A stretch of 64,000 bases of DNA from Suillus spraguei (taxonomy: Eukaryota > Basidiomycota > Agaricomycetes > Boletales > Suillaceae): contig JABCPU010000024.1 of NCBI GenBank assembly GCA_016800925.1, forward strand, positions 248,001-312,000, in the 5' to 3' direction. Below, in pieces: positions 53,755-64,000 of this stretch. Position numbers and translations under genes: made by a program. Position 1 is the stretch's first letter; every line of letters begins with the position of its first letter. Under the pieces are notes generated by a model. The model searched no databases. It saw only the letters and a list, made by a program, of their open reading frames with translations, and was not told where the DNA came from.

Positions 53755-54969
53755 TTACTCCTCTCGTCTCATTTGTCCCAGGCGCTCGTACACAGAAGAG
53801 AAGTCCTTTTGTGCCAGATCCGGTCGATGCCTCAACGTTTCGGCATAGAAATTCTGCGCAGACTTCCCTAGTGGTAATGGGCTATCGGTGGAGGCGGCAA
53901 TATCAGTCGCGAGAAGCATATCCTATACGACATTAAAGAAGTCCATCTTCGCCGCCGGGAGTCTAACTTACCTTTAACATCAAAGCAGTCGCAAATCCGC
54001 CCTCGTAATTACGTTCGCATGGAGGAGACTTGTCAGCGAGCGAATACGGTACCGGATTGTTGACCGACGAAGCCCAGCAACCGCCAGTAGAACTGTTGAT
54101 GACCCCTGCAAGTATGCGCGGATCCAAACCCAGCTTCTGTCCAAGTAACATTGCTTCGCCGACGACAATCTGTTGTACTCCAAGAACAAGGTTGTTACAT
54201 ATCTTGGCACCAAGACCAGCGCCTGATGGACCACAATGTATAATGCGATTGCCCATGTGGGTGAGGATCGGCTGCGACAGCTCAAAAGCACTCTCGGTCC
54301 CGCCAACAAGAAAGGCCAGCGTGCCCGCTTTGGCACCTGTTACACCTGTTTGGGTAAAGTTAATATTATTGTACGTGTAAGCAGGGATGCGAGGGGCAGT
54401 GCACAACAATAGTGCGTACCGCCCGATACGGGTGCATCCACCATTTGCGCTCCTGTAGAAATCACCTCTGCTGCAACACTTCGGGCAATTCCAACGTCTA
54501 GCGTTGTAGAGTCGATGAAAAGAGAGCGCGCCAACTCCGCGGCGCTGAGAGACTCTAATGCAGAGATGACCCCGTTTGCTTCAGAATAAACGGTCTTGAC
54601 GTGAGGCGAGGATGGAAGCATCGTCAACACTGTTTGAGAAGCATGCACCGCTCTAGATTCCAAGTGGCGATGCCGTAAAGGGGGGGCCACACAAATTCGA
54701 ATACAGGGATGGGCTTACTCTTTGGGGGTGAGAACAATGTCAATGTGTGCCCCAGGGAACTGGGCCACAAAGTTCTGACGGAAGGTAATGGCACTGGTTG
54801 GGAGTGCGTCGCAAACAACAAAGTGGGTATCAGGTGATTCTGCGAATGTCTTCGAGAAGAAGTTAAAGGCCATCTCCGAACCCATTCGACCAAGACCAAT
54901 GAATGCAGTGCTCTTGGAACGCACAACTTGTCGCTCGAGCGACTGAAGGACTCTGGTAGTGTGTCTCAT
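53755..54969 (-). CDS. 3-hydroxyisobutyrate dehydrogenase, mitochondrial
   Basis: Oxidises 3-hydroxyisobutyrate to methylmalonate semialdehyde with NAD+ in valine breakdown. ATG at 54969 gives MRHTTRVLQSLERQVVRS, a basic, serine-containing presequence fit for mitochondrial import. It is followed by the nucleotide loop AFIGLGRMGSEMAFNF, VLTMLPSSPHVKTVY, the substrate motif MVDAPVSGGT, and GAGLGAKICNN with the catalytic Lys. The C-terminus reads ALMLKDMLLATDIAAS and ends YERLGQMRREE before TAA at 53755. Introns are visible near 54690-54720, 54340-54420 and 53935-53970. Length of about 340 residues is normal. It is divergently transcribed from the SCY1-like gene, sharing a 249-bp intergenic region. 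Confidence 0.92.
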
Positions 54970-55218
54970 GGTGAGATTTGCCGGAGCAACGTACGGGAGA
55001 GTGGTCAAGTGCAAGTTAAGGTCCGAGTAAGTACCCTTGTGATCATAGGTGTGCCGGACTAAGCACGTGATTATTACATGCAAAGCTATTATTATGTCAG
55101 CTACACGTCCGTCCGTCGCTCTGGTCATTTGGACACCTTCAGTGAATCATCCGGCACTGGTCTGGGTTATTATTACAGTCCTCTGGGACAACAACTGGCG
55201 CGGATTCATTCTCTCAAG
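54970..55218. promoter_or_regulatory. Bidirectional promoter between HIBADH and SCY1-like gene
   Basis: Only 249 bp separate the two start codons. Visible are a CACGTGAT E-box-like site near 55063 (gcacgtgattattac) and GC-rich and pyrimidine stretches near 55100-55200. No TATA box is evident. A shared promoter is inferred from spacing. Confidence 0.5.
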
Positions 55219-58200
55219 ATGCTTGCAGCCGCGACTTCGTTTTTCTCTCGAACAGCCATATCTCAGTCATATAACATTGCCTCGTCATATGGCGGCAGGC
55301 CTTCCACACCGGGTCCACCAGGATCTTCAAACCCGCTTCCATCCCAATATTGCCATCTGTTAAAGTTGGTCTCTGGAGAGTTCAGGGTGCATCACACAAA
55401 GTCACGAACAAGAAAGTTTCCGTATGGACCCTTGACAAACGCATCGAAATGGAGGGATTGGGCCCTATATCCAGGGAGCGAGTCTTGGAGGTTATGAAGG
55501 CAGAGGTATATTTACAACGTCAATGAACCCACCACTTTCTGCTTAGTTGTCGTCCTCTAGGCGGCTGCACTAAGCAAATTGCGCCATCCTTCTATCTTGG
55601 GTAGGGCACACGAAACTCCTACGTACACATTTTGAGCTTATTGTTTATAAAGAAATGGTGGAACCCCTTGAAGAAACAAGGACCGAACTAATATTTGCAA
55701 CGGAACCGGTCCTTTCGTCACTTGATCTCTCGATACCACGTGGGTCTCGCCATACGCCCCTCGTTGAGCTAGATGAAATTGAAGTCCGTCTGCTTCTTTT
55801 GATGCGGAACGCCATTAACACGTTTTTTAATTCCACCCAGATTCAGAAAGGCATACTGCAGCTGTGCAAAGGCTTGTCTTTTCTGCACACTTCTGCGAGG
55901 CTGATTCACACCAATTTGAAACCTGAATGTGTGATTATCAACGACGTCGTGAGTGTTTCTCGTTCCTGATGGCAATCCATGTGGTCACATTCTAGTTTTT
56001 GCTTTTTAGGGTGATTGGAAAATTTCTGGCCTCGGCCTTACCATCCCCCTTGTTGGTGCAGATGGATCTCCGACCCGTTGGGAATTTCCAGGTTTTGATG
56101 GTCGGGTGCCGCTGTACATTCAGCGTTCTTTTGATTATATCGGTGCGTGTAACGCTGCTATCACGATATGTGCCATCTGATGCATTTCCACGGATTGGCA
56201 GCTCCGGAATATGCACTGGATGAAGTCCTTATCACTGCATCAGACATGTATTCCCTCGGTTGTCTGATATATGCTGTACATTGTAAAGGCAATCCACCGT
56301 TTAGAAACCACGGAAATGTAGGCGGCCTTAGGGACAATGCTGGTCGTCCTCTCCCGGATATTGGCCAGCTCGACGCAGATTTGCAAGGTTTTTCCACTTC
56401 GCTCGAGATAATTATAGTATCATTGAGGCACAATCCCATGTAGATCTCCTTCGATCGCTCATCACTCGTGGTTCGAATAGTCGACCGACCCCCTCGACGC
56501 TCCCTTCGCATCCGTTCTTCTCCTCACTGCCAATCTCGACACTTAACTTCCTAGATCGTTCGAACTTCACAGCGAAGACGCGAGAGGAAAAAATCTCTTT
56601 CATGCGTGGCCTTACAGGGGTCTTGGATCGCTTCTCAGAAGGTTTGCGCACACGGAAAATCTTACCATCCTTGCTTGAGGAGGTACGTGTCCTGTTCCTG
56701 TTTCTAATTCAAGCCGTAGAACTGATGGAACACTGCTTCGTTGGCAGATGAAAGACACGCATCTGCTTCCGTATATTCTTCCGAATGTATTTGCCATCTC
56801 CAACGTTCTTTCTGCACCACAGTTTGCTTCGCTTGTCCTGCCTAGTCTTAAACCCTTGTTCACCGTCAAGGACCCGCCACAGAATATGCTGACGCTCCTG
56901 GACAATCTCCACATGTTGCAGAGCAAAACTGAGAAGGGCGTTTTTCGCGAACGTGAGCAACCGAACCGGCATACGCTTCACACGGTTTAAATTACTTTCA
57001 GAGGTTCTCCCACTTGTGTATCATGCGCTGGAGTCTGAGCATGCTATGGTGGGTTTGTCGATGAACGACATGTCATAGTATGATCTGATAAGGTACAGGT
57101 ACAAGAGCGTGCCCTTAAGGTGGTTCCAGATCTTTGCGAGACAATTGATTACGCCGAGGTTTCCGGCGTACTGTTCCCCCGAGTTGCTGTGAGTTGCAAA
57201 TGCATTGTTCGTGAAAAGCGCTGGATCTTACATCGTGCAGCTGGTGTTCACAAAAACAAGAATATTAACCGTGAAGGTTGGTACTCTGGTAACGTTCCTC
57301 AGTTTGGTAAAAACCCTCGATCAGGTTTGTTTTGCGTCACCTTGATATTATTTTAGGCGCTCACATCTCCAATGTAGACAAGTCTCACGCAAAAACTTGT
57401 ACCGCTTCTGTCAAAAATCCGCACAAAGGAGCCTGCTGTTATGGTGAGGTACATATTCTTGCCACGATTTTTATTTTCTGACAATGTCTAGATGGCAACG
57501 CTCTCGGTACAAGAGGCTATGGGTGTGAAGGTTGACAGAGAAGCGGTGGCTACCCTCGTTCTACCGCAATTGTGGACAATGTCGATGGGTCCTTGTGCGT
57601 ATCACCTCTCACTTCCGGGTGGCCTTGACCTGAGAGTGACTATAGTATTGAACATTGAACAATATCAACGCTTCATGAGCGTTATTCGTAGGCTCGGCGA
57701 CCGCGTTGAGAAGGAACACAATCAGTTCCTCCGCGACTCGCAGAGGATTGAGGATCGCTCTGCAACAAATACCAATGGTGTCACGTCACCTGCCTTCAAA
57801 TCCGGTGTCGATTTTGAAAGTTTGGTGGGGCGTGCAAACGGTGCTACTGTAAAGCCAGACACAGTGATCGACGGAGATAGCTCAAAGGGATGGGATGATG
57901 ATGTATGGGGGACCATCTTCAACGGCACGCATGAGGTACTTATTGGTATTTGTTGACGACATTCAAACTGAACGTGTCCACATCAGTCATCGCAGAGTCC
58001 ACCTCCAGGCCCTGCTGTTTCTACGATCCAACCATCAATTGCTTTATCAAGTCAGGCACACACACATTCACTACCTTCGTCACCACGGATATCAACTACG
58101 CCATTAGTGTCTCGGCCACCACGATTAGGTGCTAAGCCCATCCCATCTACCACCTTCGATTCATCCGCTTTCACATCATCTACGCTACATCCTAGTCAGC

Positions 58201-58532
58201 CAAATCGTATCTCATCCACACCAGCACAACCCCAGCGGCTTGCAAGCTTTACCATGCCACCGCCCCCACTGTCACCTGCACAAAAACCCAATTACAATAT
58301 CTCGTTATCCGACTTCGCTGCTATGTCTCCGAGCACGGGCGCTTCTGTGCCAAACTATACTTCATCGAGTTATACTACATTACAGTCTACTTCTCCTACA
58401 TTTTCGATGTCATCACCTCCTCTACATGCATCGCCACTTTCGATGGGGAGCATGCTAGCACCTACTCGACCGACAGCTGTTACAAGGCCAATCTCAAAGG
58501 ACGACTGGGGAGACTTCGATCCTCTCAAGTGA
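55219..58532 (+). CDS. SCY1-like pseudokinase (SCYL2 type)
   Basis: Kinase-fold protein without normal catalysis, involved in clathrin-coat and endosome/Golgi trafficking in relatives. ATG at 55219 (MLAAATSFFSRTAISQSYN). The pseudokinase domain covers about 55360-56500: LRHPSILEMVEPLEETRTEL, then LSFLHTSARLIHTNLKPECV, where the usual HRDLKPEN is HTNLKPEC (catalytic Asp missing). The DFG position reads DWKISGLGL, so the metal-binding motif is also lost. APEYALDEVLITASDMYSLG marks the C-lobe. HEAT-like repeats follow to about 57950, and a Ser/Pro/Thr-rich tail with phenylalanine motifs ends DDWGDFDPLK at 58532, with DWGDFD resembling an adaptor- or clathrin-binding box. Introns are short. Family-level identification is firm. 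Confidence 0.9.
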
Positions 58533-60420
58533 AAACGAAATTGATTTAGTACAAGCACGCCGGATGTCATTGTAAGCAATGTGGAGTCCCTGCTATTAGG
58601 TCCTTCATGTTTTTCTTACCGCCTCTACGCTGGTCAATGGTCATCTAGGGTTCTCATCTTAACTATATATTTCTTCTGTGCAAGTCCTGTGGTTGTAGCG
58701 CAAGTCGGTTTGCGTCTGAGACCTATTGTTTGATTTGAAGCTGTCACCGCTGTCGGCTCTCCGTGTGATCCTGCCTCATTCGTGAGCATACGGAAGGCGA
58801 TATTAGTCTGTACTGGTATTCCACAAGCAAGTTACACTGAAAGTAGCGCCTTTGTTTGGTTTCGCTCCAAGAGCGGCTATACGTGTTTTCCAGATTCTGG
58901 CCTATCGATATGAAGATAGTTGTCATTCAAATTGCACCGTGGTTGAGGTACAGTCATTCACCGTCATTTGCGTTTGCCTCATATCACACTCAAATCTCTC
59001 ATGTAATTTTTTTGCTCTATTATATGAGTTACATGCATGACAATATATTGGTAGTAATAATTTATATTCTAGATACTTGTGCAATGTTATGTTTTGTTAC
59101 CAAATTTTCACTGTTTTATGACTTTGAAAGCAAAACAAGATATCACGGAAATACATGCACCAACCATTCGATTCTGCAAGCGAGCTGACAAATGTGTATA
59201 TTAGATGTTGTCTCGATGGCCTCTTATCAGCATATTCACTATGATTGAAGTATGGTTCAGTAAGACATCTTTAGGGTTCAGGAATAGGGGCTAAAGTTCA
59301 GACTGGGGCTATAACCTTGGCACTCCATCAATTTCTTTGCCAATGTCGATTTGTGGATTCAAATCCGAAATTCAACACAGCTTTAAGTATCTTTGCAGGC
59401 TCCCTTTGCCACAGAAACACCTGTGAGCACAGTAAGATTCTTATACATGGTAAGTTCTAATTCTATTTATTATTTATAACAAAACTAATCTTCCATACTA
59501 CATTTAAGCCTGCCAATGCTTCATGCGAGGTCAGCAGTGATTGTGCCGGGACTGGTTCAAATGCTGGGCAGACAACTTGACATGTATGTTGAATGAATGA
59601 CCATTATATTATGAATAATGAGATACAAAACTGTTAAATAACAGGGGTATTCACTGGCATGTACAATTAATTGAATGGGATGGCTGCTGGATCTGAGACG
59701 AAGATCACTCTGCAAATACGATCTGCGAAAGCTGTGAATTGTGGGTCCCCCATGGTCGGAATTGTCATGTTGAGACTCAAGATGTGAATACTAATGTCGA
59801 TGACTTTACCGACGCTGCGAGAGTCTCGGTTTCTCCTGTTTTGCTGACCTGCCTGCCGAAAATCCCTCAAACCTACGAAGGTAATTCCTCCGAACGGTAT
59901 TCATGGGCCACTCCACAGTGAAGGTCATGAAGTTCATCCCAAATTATTGCTACGGGGTTTTGAATGAAGGGCGGGGAGTGTGATTGTTTAGAAGCGGGAG
60001 TCGCCCCAGTAGTGAATAAAAGAGTTGGAAACAACGATGAACACAACAACACAGAAGTCGCCATAATGGTAGTGTACAACGGACAGGAGCCGAAATGCGA
60101 TGAACGGAAGACGCGGTGGACATAATTACGACCGATGTCGGCGGTTATTCGTGCTTTATACATGTAGATGACTGAAGATCACTATGTGGATCACTATGTA
60201 AAAAACGTATGCCTTATTTGTTAGAGCTGTCCTTAGCTTGCGTGCATTCCGGTCCCGTTAATGTCATTTTCCGTTTGGTGATGAATCCCAACAGTTTTTT
60301 TTATCAGTCTGTCGAAATGTAGTCGACACGTACGAACCTCGACATATCATATCATATTTTCTGAGACGACTCTTGCGGGGCATGAAGCCTCTTCATGTAC
60401 AGACTATCGTATAAAAAGGA
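58533..60420. other. Intergenic region, AT-rich, no recognised gene
   Basis: Contains the SCY1-like 3' flank, an AT-rich stretch at 58980-59140 and sequence of unknown origin at 59270-59660. On the minus strand, 59870-60163 has a 96-codon frame. It includes a hydrophobic stretch (MATSVLLCSSLFPTLLF) that could be a signal peptide of a small secreted protein, but no family is recognised and the downstream exons could not be placed. Confidence 0.35.
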
Positions 60421-60479
60421 GGTTTCAGTGCAATGACCCAGTTTGGCTCTGAGAATCTATACACCGTAAAAACGTTGTC

Positions 60480-61017
60480 AGCTGGTTTTGAACCAACTCT
60501 AAGAGAAACAGATTTTGACTCTGTTGTGGGGACCGCTTGGCTAAGACCAGTTAGATGGCACTCTAAGACAACCATCAATGAGGGAATGCTCCGAACGATA
60601 GTTGAAAAAAGAAACTGTCATTGGGCAGGTTTAGAACCTGCGCAGTCCAAGAGTAACAGATTTTAATTCTATTGTGGTCACTGGTTGGCTAAGACTAGTT
60701 AGATGGAGCTCCATGGAAATCATCCATGAGTCGATGTCAATGTGTGTTCCGATAGAACAAAACACTGGACATTCAGTCTTGGTTTCGAACCCGCGCAGTC
60801 CAAGAGAAACAGATTTTGATTCTGTTTGTGGTGATAACCACCTGGCTAAGACCAGTTAGCATGATCCTTCTACAAAACCATCCATGAGTGAATATCATTA
60901 TTACATGTTGATGTCAAGGTGTGTTTTGATAGAAAAAAACCTTGTCGTCGGCAGGTTTCGAACATGCTCGGTCTAAGTTAAACAGATTTCGATTCTGTTG
61001 TGGCAACCACTTTATTA
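60480..61017 (-). repeat. Four tandem tRNA-Leu-like Pol III units
   Basis: Units at about 60480-60554, 60624-60700, 60779-60859 and 60951-61017, all read on the minus strand. Each has TAGCCA-type A box, a hairpin around AGAATCAAAATCT with CAA in the anticodon position, and a B box (GGTTCGAAACC in units 3 and 4, altered in 1 and 2). Downstream T-runs lie within about 25 bp in units 1, 2 and 4. They are spaced about 150 bp apart with the shared linker CTATCGGAACACAC. Same family as 8545 and 35617. Acceptor stems do not pair. Confidence 0.62.
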
Positions 61018-61267
61018 GGACGCTTCTCCAGTTGGCTTCCGAAGACCTGTCGTGTCATGCTTACTACTTGGCTTAGCTGTAGCCTAAGACTGGCCAAGAT
61101 GACGACGAGTAGTTCGTCCACGCAGTGACAGGATTAGCAGTCACTAGTCATTTGCCAACGCAACTGAAGATGATTCATTCAATGGACACAAAACATGCCA
61201 GGAATGAACGACTCGGAGCCTGGGGCCGGCGCCGTTACGATATTACACTAGCGTATTGGAAGTGAAT

Positions 61268-64000
61268 TTAAGCTGGTTCGACTCGGATGCCATCCAATGG
61301 TCGAATATACGTCGCTTCTACAATAGTCTCGAATCCTTGTGAATCGAATTGCGTAGCAATACTGTTGGCATCGATGTCAAGGTTCAGTAATGCCTTCAAA
61401 ATCAGGAGCGCTCCAATCTTTGAGGCAACGAGATTTCCTTCTGAGCAAGTAGCGCTGTGAATGCCTGGTCAAGATGATCAGTAACAATAATAAATCTTGA
61501 GAGATAGACTTACATTTTTCACAGCCATCCTTGCACGGACAGGTTTCCACTGTGTCGTGCGCCTGTCGCAAAATTTCACCACCTGCGACATTACTAAGAA
61601 AAATAAGGTGATTCATGAAGACAACATACTCACTGTGATCAAATGCCCGGGCAGACACGCTACCTTTCCGAGATGCATCATACAATATTAGCCTATACTC
61701 TGATGTGAGTGAACTGATCATACTTAGCAATAAGCAAGCAGACATACCTAGCGGGACGCTTCCGCTGCGACGCCTCCTTACTATATTCTTTCTCTGCTGC
61801 CTTGCATTCTGTCCGTAAGTCAGGAGAAAGAGCAAAGCGATTCATCCATGCATGCGATGCAGAATGGATGGCTTCTGCAAGATTAATTTTTTTTTCTTTC
61901 ATCAATCCAAGTAAATCTTTGGGCACGTCAAACCAGAATCCGGTGACTTGTCTTTCGTACGGCGGTGTATCAACGTCAACCACATCCAGTACCTTGTTAC
62001 CCCTAAAGAGCAACTTTGAAATCGATGGACTATCAGCTGACGTCCGCACGCACCTGATTTTCCTGAAGCCTGCGATATAAAATATCAAGCAATGAACTTT
62101 ACGGGTCATGGGGTTAAACATACCAAATACTACAGTTGTCACATCGACCCCTGTGCACAGGGAATGAATCATTGTGATTATCCCTGAGATGATTCACTCA
62201 CTTCCGAAATATGCTCTATGTGGGGACCTCGTAATCTCTTTGATTCGATGAGTTTGCATGGCATCCACATTCCTTTTGGTCAAGTCAAGATGGTGGATTA
62301 TATGACTGAGGAAATACGTACGTGTAGTCTCTGCAATGTGACCTCATGAAATATCATGACAGGAAAATGGGGTATGAACGAACCTCGGCTTAGTGATCCA
62401 GTTGACATCTGCCCTCACGAGTCTAGCCACTTTGGTGTCATGACTAACTTCTCTAACCTATGCGACAGTCAGGAGTGACTGTAATACCTAATCAGTGGTA
62501 CTTACGATAAACGCCAGCCCTTGATGCATGAACTGAAGGCAAGTATCAGTGTGTGATCTCAGAAAATAAGATTGGATTGGCGACGAACCACTCCGCCCTC
62601 ATACAACTCGAAAATAGCCCTTGAAAGCTCAATCTCTTCCATGATTCTTGGGACTCCGATTTTCGTCACGTCAATTATGGTGTACTTATCATCATCTGCG
62701 CCACGAATCGAGACATGCTTAGCTGGATAGGGGAGAAACTTGGGGTGCGGGTGATACCTATGCGATGTCAGCAATGGACCCAAGCCTGAAGCAGAAAACT
62801 ACCATCCGTCTTTATCTTTCCGTAGCTTCGAATCGCACAACTCGCCTAGCGATGCACCGAAGTAAAAAGCATCATCTTTGGACAGAGGCATTTCATGAGC
62901 AGCGCATTGCAAGTGAGCCTCGATGATGACTTTGCTCTCAATATCGACAGTCAGGTCATCCATAGGCTGGTTATAAAGTTTGTCCGGGGATTCGACGTAA
63001 TTTCTGTCTATAGGGAGGTCTTCGGCTACCAATACAGCCAGTGAATCGCGGGATCTCCGCCCAGCCCGACCAGCCTGCTGCCGCTACAGATCCAATAGAT
63101 CAGCATGATAGTCATGAACATCTCCGAGAGGCACTGACAAAGTTGGCAATGCCAAATGGAAAACCAAGCATAATGACAGCATCCAAAACACCAATGTCTA
63201 CACCAAGCTCAAGAGCATTGGTTGCAACAATACCGAGTAAGTGTCCCGAAAAAGCTTCACGTTCAATGCGGCGCCGATCCTGCGAGTCCCTAAGAACTAC
63301 GTCACTTCGAGTACACAAGACTGACCTCCTGAGAGTACCCTAATTATGAAATATGATGAGTTGCAAATCAATTAGATGCCCCAAGTAAAAACTGACCTCC
63401 TCTGTAAGGCATAACCTTCGCAAGAACGTCTAAGTGTCCCTCGGCACTAAGTCGTTGGCGCAGAGCTCTCATCGCCTTCAGTCAACATTAATCCTAGGTC
63501 AACTCAAAGTTGAGTGTCATTCTGCTCACCAACTCGCATGCTCTCCGAATCTCAATTCACCTAAGCTACTGAAACTTGATTAAGTCTGGATTATGGTACG
63601 GACCTTGCAGAATAAAATGACCCGAACACCACGCATCATCAAAAATACCATGAGGTTGATGGCCTCACCCATCGGCCCCGATTGTTCGAGTTTTGTAATC
63701 CCAGGATTCATATCTTTAACACTAAAAGGATCCCAGACTACGTAGTCCTTCTTTCCAGATGGAGCTCCATCCTCGACAATTTCTTCCACATCCTGCAAGA
63801 GATCTTTAAAGGAGATACAATCAGGGGCATAAGAGCGTACATCGACCCCGAAAAGACATTTCATATGTTGAGTTGGGTTCGATATGGTGGCACTGCATGA
63901 TACAAAGATAACTCGCTGATCTGGAAAGATTTGGTCAACGAAAAAACTTCAAAGAGGCACCATGTAAACTGGAACATACTCCCTACGGCTGCACAGATCC
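61268..64000 (-). CDS. HRQ1-type RecQ-like DNA helicase (3' part, 5' end beyond window)
   Basis: ATP-dependent 3'-5' DNA helicase of the HRQ1 family (relatives act in interstrand crosslink repair and telomere maintenance). The gene enters from the right edge, so the N-terminus and ATP-binding motif I are missing. Visible on the minus strand: motif III-like [18 protein letters not shown] near 63870, [11 protein letters not shown], motif [14 protein letters not shown] near 63210, motif [17 protein letters not shown] near 63060, and the middle region [19 protein letters not shown]. The family's C-terminal DUF1998-like region ([17 protein letters not shown] and the cysteine motif [10 protein letters not shown]) precedes the stop at 61268, after GIRVEPA. 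Many 50-60-bp introns are present. No break seen in the visible part. Confidence 0.88.

Overview
This window is nuclear DNA of a filamentous basidiomycete, most likely an agaricomycete. The protein-coding genes are split by many short GT-AG introns of about 48-60 bp. The secreted aspartic protease genes are of the polyporopepsin type, and the gene set (SPT16, GEA/GBF1, HRQ1, SCY1-like, 3-hydroxyisobutyrate dehydrogenase) is that of a fungus. The species cannot be told from the sequence alone.

Layout. (1) 102-5945: SPT16 (FACT complex), then a broken copy of a polytopic membrane-protein gene and a short, deleted relic of the 5' end of a GEA/GBF1 gene. (2) 8259-10708: two tandem Pol III (tRNA-like) units and an aspartic protease gene. 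(3) 11340-19412: a minisatellite split by a nearly complete Ty3/Gypsy chromovirus (11579-19205, coding on the minus strand) with LTRs that read as identical, a Tf1-like self-priming signal, and an extra intact 489-codon ORF between the integrase and the 3' LTR. (4) 19412-35430: a graveyard of solo LTRs of at least five families, nested up to four deep, with fragments of a Copia polymerase and of a basidiomycete DUF6532-like gene. (5) 32283-46792: the second, better preserved copy of the duplicated block: tRNA-like units, aspartic protease, intact membrane-protein gene, a small coiled-coil gene, and the full GEA/GBF1 gene. (6) 46875-64000: a gene-rich flank with cytochrome b561, an extended SDR, 3-hydroxyisobutyrate dehydrogenase, a SCY1-like pseudokinase, four tandem tRNA-like units and the 3' part of an HRQ1 helicase gene that runs off the window.

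How it fits together. The SPT16-proximal block (membrane gene, GEA fragment, protease) and the GEA-proximal block (protease, membrane gene, coiled-coil gene, GEA) are paralogous. The first copy is degraded: it carries a 129-bp transposon-like insertion, a 5-bp tandem duplication, a loss of the coiled-coil gene and a truncation of GEA. It also preserves the empty site of an LTR that later entered the second copy. The 24 kb between the two protease genes is mostly retroelement. The flanking genes are unrelated housekeeping genes and do not form an obvious pathway cluster.

The most unusual observations are the polyacidic insertion in the active-site flap of both aspartic proteases (different length in each copy), the third ORF and self-priming 11-mer of the chromovirus, the tandem tRNA-Leu-like Pol III units found in three places, and the reciprocal nesting of LTR families. 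Exon boundaries were read by eye from splice signals and family alignment from memory; no search was run.
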